NCBI GenBank assembly: GCA_934132805.1
Contig: CAKPAB010000025.1
Span: forward strand, 1-18,498
Reading direction: 5' to 3'
Length of the DNA stretch: 18,498 nt
DNA from: an uncultured Clostridia bacterium
GTDB lineage: Bacteria; Bacillota; Clostridia; TANB77; CAG-508
Of the stretch, positions 13,121 to 18,498 are shown piece by piece. Made by a program: the position numbers and the translations under genes. The notes under the pieces were generated by a model. That model saw nothing but the letters and a program-made list of their open reading frames with translations, was not told the DNA's origin and did no database searches. The stretch's first letter is position 1, and each line of letters starts with the position of its first letter.

Positions 13121-13426
13121 ATGGATTTAGATAATAAAGTTAATGATTTGATGAAAGAATGGATTATTTTTAGAGATGAGTGTTTGAGCAGACTTACTGA
13201 AGAAGATAAAGGACATTTGATTGAGTTTGATAAGTATTGTGATAACATTTTAAAAAATGTTGCAAGTTGTAATAAAAAGTATGTTCAAAAACAATTGGAC
13301 AAGCTTGATGAAAATTATCTTGATTATATTGGTTATTGGAATGATAAATATTATAGGGCTGGTTTTGGTGATTGCTTGAATTTAGTTATTATGAGTTTGG
13401 GTGGTGGTAAATTTGAAACTAGGTAA
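13121..13426 (+). CDS. Small DUF6809-like protein, 101 aa
   Basis: A helical cytoplasmic protein. ATG 13121 has AAAGGA with a 9-base gap; earlier in-frame starts at 13103 (TTG) and 13112 (ATG) lie before or inside that site, so I reject them. The first two thirds are charged helices (LMKEWIIFRDECLSRLTEEDK), and the end reads YWNDKYYRAGFGDCLNLVIMSL. A helical pair followed by a Y-x-GF-x-x-(G/C)-L-x-L segment recalls the DUF6809 family of clostridial phages and integrative elements, but I cannot align it. Its last 26 bases overlap the TnpV-like gene in another frame, a sign of coupled translation. It carries no DNA-binding motif I can name. Confidence 0.7.
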   Translation: MDLDNKVNDLMKEWIIFRDECLSRLTEEDKGHLIEFDKYCDNILKNVASCNKKYVQKQLDKLDENYLDYIGYWNDKYYRAGFGDCLNLVIMSLGGGKFETR

Positions 13427-13688
13427 ATATGGTGTTTGGGCTAAGAAATATTTGGAAGAGTATAAACCTTTTAAGTTTTCTCGCTTGGTTATGGATGGTT
13501 CTGTTATGGATTATTTGTTGGAGTTTGAATATCATTTGAAGGGTTATGCTAATTTGATGGAGTTTGAACTTAGAGAAAAGTTTCCTGCTCCTTCTGAGAA
13601 TGAGAGTTTTGTTGAGCAGGTTAAGTATTTGAATATGATTCAGCAAATGGTTGATGAGTTTGTGATGGAGGAGGTTAAGTTAGTGTAA
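13401..13688 (+). CDS. TnpV-like mobile-element protein, N-terminally short, 95 aa
   Basis: The protein begins NLKLGKYGVWAKKYLEEYKP and continues FSRLVMDGSVMDYLLEFEYH. This matches the LGKYGxLxKxYLxExKPxxYxxLLxxGxLxxxLxExE pattern of TnpV proteins carried by clostridial transposons, whose role is unknown. Usual TnpV proteins have about 25 more residues before LGKYG. Here the frame closes with TGA at 13392-13394, so the start is GTG 13401 or 13404, or TTG 13413. There is no clear ribosome binding site, so translation may depend on the overlapping upstream gene. The protein may be a short variant or a truncated remnant. It follows the DUF6809-like gene and precedes the convergent gajB. Confidence 0.7.
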   Translation: MVVNLKLGKYGVWAKKYLEEYKPFKFSRLVMDGSVMDYLLEFEYHLKGYANLMEFELREKFPAPSENESFVEQVKYLNMIQQMVDEFVMEEVKLV

Positions 13689-13746
13689 ATGTCGTGGATG
13701 TGATTTTAAAATTTGCCTCATAAAGATTTAAGTTTATATTTAATTC

Positions 13747-13790
13747 TTACAACTGTGCTACAAAATTACAAAAATGTAGCACAGTTGTAA
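13747..13790. terminator. Perfect 16-bp hairpin between tnpV-like gene and gajB
   Basis: TTACAACTGTGCTACA (13747-13762) is perfectly complementary to 13775-13790 around a 12-base loop. It lies between the convergent stops 13688 and 13832, where a terminator is expected. Unlike a classic terminator, the stem has no T run after it on either strand (plus: AAAGAG; minus: GAATTA), so stopping may need a factor, or it may be an element end. Confidence 0.45.
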
Positions 13791-13831
13791 AAAGAGTAAT
13801 AATATTATCTTTTTTTGTATTTTTTATTATA

Positions 13832-15610
13832 TTAAACTCTAATCAAATTTTCTCTACCTATTCCCTTTAATTTTAAAAAACAACTTCCTATTTTATTCGT
13901 TTCTCCCCATTTTGTGAGACCTTTTTTGCTCATAGTAAAGTATACTTTTTCTTTTGCTCTAGTAAAACCAACATAAAAGACACTCAGTTCTTCTAAAAAA
14001 TTTTTTTCATTCTTACTATTAAATGTATTAACACAGTAGTTATTTTTATTTTCTTGATAACAATCTTTACATATATAATAAGTTGGGAATGTTTCTTTTT
14101 CATTATCTGCAATTATTACATTATTATATTCTAATCCTTTACTAGCATGTATTGTTGAAAAAATTATTTTTTCATCTACTTTATCCATGTTTTGTCTTAA
14201 CGAAAAATTTTCTAAGCTTTCTCTTATAAGCCTAATTTTTTCTTCCGAATTAAATTGAACATAGTCTTCAAATATTCTATCACAAAAAATTTTTAGTAAT
14301 TTAATTAACGATTCAATTAAACTATTCTTTTCTACATAATATTTTTCAACATTATCCAATAATAGTTTTAATATTTTAGGGGTCACCACTTTTCTCTCTT
14401 TAATTAAAGTATTAAACTTGTTTAAACATATTTCATGAAATCTAATATATTCTGGATCTTCATCAGTAAATAAAGCAAAAAAATATGAAATATTTTTATT
14501 ATCTAGTTTTTCTTTTATTTTTTTTACATTAAAGTCTTTGATTCCATTTCTTGTTAAAATTGCCACCTTATTTTCCTTACTGATTTCTAATACTTTTGTG
14601 CATATCCATTCAGCTTCTTTGTCTTGATCATCTGTAATTATTATATTTGGATTAGATATTTCATCTATACATAAATTATTTTTTTCTAATGCGTTCAATC
14701 TAACATTTTTATCTAATAATAACATATCAGTATTATCTTTAAATCTGTAATTAGTAGATAATTTAAATTTTCTCATATTAAATTCATTTTGAGCAATATT
14801 CATCAAGTTTGGAACTGCTCCAATAAATCCATATATTCTTTGTAACGAATCTCCCATAAAAACTGCTTTTGTTTTTTCCCCAATTATTTCTTTAATTAAC
14901 ATCCATGCTATACAGTTAGTATCTTGAAATTCATCTATAAATACAATAGGGAAAAATTTTTGATAGAATTTTTTTATTTGATTATTTTTAACAAGTAACT
15001 CATATGCTAGCATAATAATAGCATTGTATGTAATTTTTTGATTTGCTAACAAATATTTTTTTACATATTCGTTGTACTTTAAATAATTTTCTTTTACATA
15101 CTCACTATTATTGTTTTTTACATTATTTTCAAAAGTCTTAAAATATTCTACTTCTTCGTAATTCAATCCATATTCTTTCAACTTTGAATCAGTATCTTGA
15201 ATAGCAGTAACTGCATTAAAATCCACTTTATCCATTGTTATTAAAAATCCATATTTTGCTAAAATTTTTCTACAGAATCCATGGTAATTTGATACTACAA
15301 TTTTATCTGTTTGTTTGTAAGCTTCATTCTCATTGCATTTTATAATATTAGGCAACTGTTCAGATACGTCCTTTTTTATTTTATATGATGCATTAACACT
15401 AAAAGTTAGCGCTAAAATTTTTTTGGTACTTTCTATACCATTAATAGCAAGTATATATGCTATTTTGCTTATCATTGTTTTTGTTTTTCCACATCCAGCT
15501 GGTGCTTCAACAATAATTTTTTCAGCATTATCAAATACAATTTCAATTTGATTTAGATCTCCATTATGAATTTTAACTATTTTTTCTTTTATTTCTTCCA
15601 AATTATACAT
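13832..15610 (-). CDS. gajB: Gabija anti-phage protein GajB, UvrD-like helicase
   Basis: A 592-residue superfamily 1 helicase, partner of GajA. Visible motifs (from ATG 15610): Walker A EAPAGCGKT (35-43), motif II DEFQDTN (226-232), motif III GDSLQRIYGFIGA (253-265), motif IV STNYRF (285-290), motif V HASKGLEY (488-495) and motif VI FYVGFTRAKEKVYF (545-558). It is about 100 residues longer than the Bacillus cereus GajB I remember. It carries a CKDC plus later Cys cluster (514, 517, 526) between motifs V and VI, possibly a small metal site. The frame opens at TTG 15622, but that codon is one base from GGAG, so ATG 15610 (13 bases away) is preferred; it overlaps the gajA stop by 8 bases. In Gabija, GajB binds the GajA tetramer and is thought to respond to DNA ends and drive cutting. 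The gene ends at the island's left border. Confidence 0.93.
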   Translation of the reverse strand: MYNLEEIKEKIVKIHNGDLNQIEIVFDNAEKIIVEAPAGCGKTKTMISKIAYILAINGIESTKKILALTFSVNASYKIKKDVSEQLPNIIKCNENEAYKQTDKIVVSNYHGFCRKILAKYGFLITMDKVDFNAVTAIQDTDSKLKEYGLNYEEVEYFKTFENNVKNNNSEYVKENYLKYNEYVKKYLLANQKITYNAIIMLAYELLVKNNQIKKFYQKFFPIVFIDEFQDTNCIAWMLIKEIIGEKTKAVFMGDSLQRIYGFIGAVPNLMNIAQNEFNMRKFKLSTNYRFKDNTDMLLLDKNVRLNALEKNNLCIDEISNPNIIITDDQDKEAEWICTKVLEISKENKVAILTRNGIKDFNVKKIKEKLDNKNISYFFALFTDEDPEYIRFHEICLNKFNTLIKERKVVTPKILKLLLDNVEKYYVEKNSLIESLIKLLKIFCDRIFEDYVQFNSEEKIRLIRESLENFSLRQNMDKVDEKIIFSTIHASKGLEYNNVIIADNEKETFPTYYICKDCYQENKNNYCVNTFNSKNEKNFLEELSVFYVGFTRAKEKVYFTMSKKGLTKWGETNKIGSCFLKLKGIGRENLIRV

Positions 15611-17321
15611 TATTATTTGCAAGCTCCTTTGCTTTTTCTAGTGATATTTTATATACTTCTGGTATGTTATTTCTACTTAATTGTTCTCCTAGTAATCTAC
15701 CTCTTACCATATTTTTTGTTTTCCATAACCATGATATTAGTATTAATTTGATTAATTCTTTATTTTCTGTTGCTATAGCCTGATTAATGGTATAATTCTT
15801 GTCAATACTAATTTGAATCCCTAACTTTTCTTTATTATTTTCTAATTTTGTTTTTTGAAAATCTTTATTTTTTTCATTTTTTTCATATAATTCTATAACT
15901 TCAATTAATTCATCTATAGCATCATTTAAAATCAACTTATTTACTATATCACATTCAAAGTCTCTATCATTAGTATATATATATTCTGGATTTAAATCAT
16001 TTTCATCATCTTTGTCCATTACACATATTACCTTTATTCCAAAATTCTTAATAATTTTTTCAATAAGTGGAATTGATGTTTTTCCTCCTGCATCAATTGT
16101 GGCTATTTTTAAATAATCTAAGTCAATATTTAATTTCTGTGCAAAATATGGAATTGATCCTATTTCAGAAATTCCCTCATAAATTAAGACAACATTAGAA
16201 AAAAAACATTCTTTTATATCTTGAATATGTGCTAATAAATGTTTTTCTTCATCTGTTTCAAATGCTATATCTATTCCAGACTTCGTAAAAATTTGATCAT
16301 TTTCTTTAAATATTCTTATATATTCTTTATAATTATTGGATAATATATTAGGAGAATGTGTGCATATTATTAATTGGCCTATTATTCCATCTATATCAAA
16401 ACAAGTTTTTAATAATTCCAAAAAATTGTTATCCTCATTATTTATTATTTTTTTTACATTGTTCATTAAATTTCTTTGCATATATGGGTGTAGATGTATT
16501 TCCGGTTCGTCTAAGGCAATTATAACTGGCAAGACTCTTTTTCCATCTTTATTAATAAATGTAATTTCTTTATCATTATCTATTTTCTTCATTATTGTAT
16601 TTAATATTTCAAAAAATACATATGACATATATCTTATACCACTTCCCATATTATTAATTGATATATTGTCACTATTGCTTAAACCAATAAGTTGTGGTAT
16701 TAGCCTAATAGCATCATTCTCTAGTTTTGCTGCAATATCAAGATCTTGTATAATGCTAATTTTGTTTAATAGTTTATTGATGCTATTTGCTACTTCATTA
16801 ACTTTTTGTTCATCAACAACATCTTCTGATTTTATTTTGTAATCTTTTATATATTTTTCAATTATTGCATTCAAAAATTTTCCCGCAGTTTTACTTTTTT
16901 TAAAATTCATTTCTTCAGGTGCTTTAACAGAATTATAATAAACAAAAGGTAAATTTTTAATTTTCGAATATGGAATAGTTAAGCCTGTTTCTTTATGAAA
17001 AAAATCTATTCTTCCATTTATGTTTTCTTGCAATGCAACAATACTTATTAAGTTATCACTATTCGTATCAAATATATCCTCAAAGTATCCTATTTCTAAA
17101 TCTGATAATTTAAATTGAATAACAATTTCTATTTTATCATCCAAATTGTAAAAATCGCTTTCATTAAATGATCCTTTATTAAAAATAATATTTAATAAGT
17201 CTAATATGCTACTCTTCCCTACTCCATTATCTCCTAATATATAAGAATTAATCTCATTAAACTTTATATCTAGATTATTTAAACCTCTGTAATTTTTTAT
17301 TTCAATATTTTTAATTATCAT
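15603..17321 (-). CDS. gajA: Gabija anti-phage protein GajA, OLD-family ATPase and TOPRIM nuclease
   Basis: A 572-residue OLD-type protein, close to the roughly 578 residues of the Bacillus cereus GajA. The ABC-type ATPase half has Walker A LGDNGVGKSS (29-38), signature-like NNMGSGIRY (223-231), Walker B ALDEPEIHLHP (269-279) and H-loop THS (321-323). The TOPRIM half carries Glu382 in VLIYEGISE and the acidic pair in VICVMDKDDE (431-440), so all metal-binding residues of the nuclease are present. The known protein forms a tetramer that nicks DNA and is held off by normal nucleotide levels; when a phage depletes ATP or dNTPs it becomes active. ATG 17321 follows an AAGGTGA site. A promoter lies at 17400-17427. 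Its last 8 bases overlap gajB, so both are made together. Confidence 0.95.
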   Translation of the reverse strand: MIIKNIEIKNYRGLNNLDIKFNEINSYILGDNGVGKSSILDLLNIIFNKGSFNESDFYNLDDKIEIVIQFKLSDLEIGYFEDIFDTNSDNLISIVALQENINGRIDFFHKETGLTIPYSKIKNLPFVYYNSVKAPEEMNFKKSKTAGKFLNAIIEKYIKDYKIKSEDVVDEQKVNEVANSINKLLNKISIIQDLDIAAKLENDAIRLIPQLIGLSNSDNISINNMGSGIRYMSYVFFEILNTIMKKIDNDKEITFINKDGKRVLPVIIALDEPEIHLHPYMQRNLMNNVKKIINNEDNNFLELLKTCFDIDGIIGQLIICTHSPNILSNNYKEYIRIFKENDQIFTKSGIDIAFETDEEKHLLAHIQDIKECFFSNVVLIYEGISEIGSIPYFAQKLNIDLDYLKIATIDAGGKTSIPLIEKIIKNFGIKVICVMDKDDENDLNPEYIYTNDRDFECDIVNKLILNDAIDELIEVIELYEKNEKNKDFQKTKLENNKEKLGIQISIDKNYTINQAIATENKELIKLILISWLWKTKNMVRGRLLGEQLSRNNIPEVYKISLEKAKELANNNV

Positions 17322-17399
17322 ATTTTCACCTTTTAATTTAAATTTTCAAAATTTTTTCATCACTTTTTTGACACTTTTCTTCTATCTACTAGTCTATAT

Positions 17400-17427
17400 A
17401 TCATATTAATTGCAAATAATTTGTCGA
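17400..17427 (-). promoter_or_regulatory. Promoter of the Gabija operon
   Basis: Minus strand TCGACA (17422-17427), 16-base spacer, TATGAT (17400-17405); each box matches five of six. The start near 17393 leaves a leader of about 72 bases before ATG 17321. It lies just after the rloB terminator, so Gabija is a separate transcription unit from the RloA/RloB pair. No regulator gene is adjacent. Confidence 0.6.
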
Positions 17428-17445
17428 AACTTGTCTTTTATTATC

Positions 17446-17496
17446 AAAAAAGCAAAATATTTCTGTAACTCTCAATCACTTTAATATTTTGCTTTT
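17446..17496 (-). terminator. Terminator of the rloA-rloB transcript
   Basis: Fourteen bases (17448-17461) are perfectly complementary to AATATTTTGCTTTT (17483-17496) around a 21-base loop. Read leftward the stem ends in a six-base T run (17446-17451). It begins 14 bases after the rloB stop. Confidence 0.8.
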
Positions 17497-17509
17497 CTTC
17501 TGTAATATT

Positions 17510-18151
17510 TTATTCTAAATATTCTTTCAATCCCTCTACTACCTTATAAACTTGTGTCATTGGATTTCTTTGTGATGCTTGTCCGTTTTCATTAATTTTC
17601 TCCATTAATTTGCAATTATCTATTGCCATATGTATTTTTCCATCACTTGTAACTTTCTCAAAAATTTTTTCATCATTTTTCTTATATTCTCCAAGTCCAT
17701 TTTTTTGAAATTCTTTATTCAATTCTTTTAAAATATCATCTTTTGATATGTATTTAGTTACTCTTTTTAAATGAGATAATATCCAAAGTTCAAAATTAGG
17801 ATTAGACCAAGCAACATTATAATCACAAGTTCTAATTGCTTTATCAAATTGATCATTTGAATAATCATCTTTATCAAATACAACCCAAACTTGTCCATAT
17901 CTTTTATTTGAATAGTTTACAAATTTATCTGTATAATTTACTAAATCTGTTGTATTCCTTCCTGTTCCTTTTACTTCAATGCTAGGAATTAAGACATCAA
18001 CTTTATTGCCATATTTTTCATTTATCTTTTTCTTTAAACCATTAAAATAGTTAGGTTCTGTTTGTTTTCCTTCGCATACAATTAAGTAATTGGCTGGTGC
18101 AAGCCTTTTACTTTTTAATTTGCTTTTTCTTGAATATTCTTTGTCTCTCAT
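17510..18151 (-). CDS. rloB: RloB-family (AbiL-type) anti-phage protein
   Basis: A 213-residue protein partnered with an RloA-type ATPase. It starts with a basic tail (SRKSKLKSKR), then YLIVCEGKQTEPNYFNGL (residues 22-39), and VWVVFDKDDYSND (88-100), followed by SNPNFELWILSH (116-127), the clearest family marks of RloB. The Glu27 and DKDD pair match the acidic residues of a TOPRIM-type nuclease, which is the proposed activity; this is inference for this protein. The Lactococcus phage-exclusion pair AbiLi/AbiLii has the same composition. ATG 18151 overlaps the RloA TGA by 4 bases (ATGA), so translation is coupled. It ends with its own terminator at 17446-17496. Confidence 0.9.
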   Translation of the reverse strand: MRDKEYSRKSKLKSKRLAPANYLIVCEGKQTEPNYFNGLKKKINEKYGNKVDVLIPSIEVKGTGRNTTDLVNYTDKFVNYSNKRYGQVWVVFDKDDYSNDQFDKAIRTCDYNVAWSNPNFELWILSHLKRVTKYISKDDILKELNKEFQKNGLGEYKKNDEKIFEKVTSDGKIHMAIDNCKLMEKINENGQASQRNPMTQVYKVVEGLKEYLE

Positions 18152-18498
18152 ATTATATCAAATTCCTCTAATACTGGAATAGCACCGTATCTTCCAGTTA
18201 AATAATCTTTATTGTATGTTGCATCATTTCTAACTTTTTTAGCATTTCCATTTTCATCTTCTATAATATAATCTGATAAAGAATACAATTCTGAAACTCC
18301 ATTTTTATCTTTTTCAACAAACCATATTTCATCTCTTCTAAATGTTTCTTTATTTAAATTTACTGTATCATGTGTTGAATATATTAACTGACCATTACCT
18401 ATATTTTTTTCACTATTGTGAAATAAATTAATAATATATCTTGTTAATAATGGATGTAATTTTGCATCTAATTCATCAACAAACAATACTCTTCCATT
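18148..18498 (-). CDS. rloA: RloA-type AAA ATPase, C-terminal part, cut by the window edge
   Basis: The C-terminal 116 residues are present and the gene runs off the right edge with no start inside. The first visible segment is NGRVLFVDELDAKLHPLLT, which is the Walker B motif of an ABC/AAA ATPase of the AAA15/AAA21 type. IYSTHDTVNLNKETF follows, with the H-loop histidine, and then WFVEKDKNGVSELYSL. The Walker A motif would lie outside the window. The protein ends EEFDII and its TGA overlaps the rloB ATG. In RloA/RloB and AbiL pairs the ATPase probably senses the phage and controls the RloB effector. Confidence 0.88.
   Translation of the reverse strand, partial: NGRVLFVDELDAKLHPLLTRYIINLFHNSEKNIGNGQLIYSTHDTVNLNKETFRRDEIWFVEKDKNGVSELYSLSDYIIEDENGNAKKVRNDATYNKDYLTGRYGAIPVLEEFDII

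Noticed and set aside
13419..13646. Minus-strand frame opposite the TnpV-like gene
   Set aside because: An antisense shadow; the plus-strand frame has the recognisable LGKYG pattern.
1..18498. CRISPR array, rRNA or prophage genes
   Set aside because: I saw no regularly spaced repeats, no rRNA segments and no phage structural genes; the only direct repeats are one short pair at 12964 and 13008.

Overview
The window is very AT-rich DNA with long T-rich coding strands, AGGAGG-type ribosome binding sites, occasional TTG starts and standard stop codons. TopA, an MgtA-type pump, a YtqA-like radical SAM protein, a DUF6514-like protein and TnpV- and DUF6809-like proteins together suggest a low-GC Firmicute, most likely a clostridium. 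The species cannot be named from this sequence.

Bases 1-1385: two leftward tRNA genes (Cys-GCA, then Gly-GCC) share one strong promoter and end in hairpins. A rightward gene of unknown function (572-1333) has its own near-consensus promoter and a 16-bp bidirectional terminator shared with topA. Bases 1388-5640: a leftward run of a left-handed beta-helix protein, an alpha/beta hydrolase, a DUF6514-like protein and topA. Bases 5650-5778: a nested palindromic element separates this run from mgtA (leftward). Bases 8614-9552: a rightward radical SAM gene whose promoter lies so close to its ATG that the mRNA looks leaderless. It converges on a leftward three-gene unit (11556 to 9633): a membrane-anchored DNA/RNA nuclease, a small acidic protein and a membrane-anchored protein. 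Next comes a leftward P-loop kinase-like gene that appears to start at ATA.

Bases 12381-13120 mark the change from housekeeping to accessory DNA. This stretch holds a decayed small reading frame, a pair of hairpins resembling IS200/IS605 ends, a G4/C4 alternative-pairing structure and short direct repeats. It is followed by two small overlapping rightward genes (DUF6809-like and TnpV-like) of mobile-element type.

Bases 13832-18498 form a defence island read leftward. A complete two-gene Gabija system (gajA, an OLD-type ATPase/TOPRIM nuclease; gajB, a UvrD-like helicase) has its own promoter. Upstream is an RloA/RloB (AbiL-type) pair. RloB is complete and followed by a terminator, while RloA runs off the right edge. 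In Gabija, GajA and GajB act as one complex that senses and cuts phage DNA; RloA/RloB would be a second, independent anti-phage module. I found no clearly new system. The least explained items are the orphan gene at 572, the element at 5650, and the structured gap at 12540-13100.
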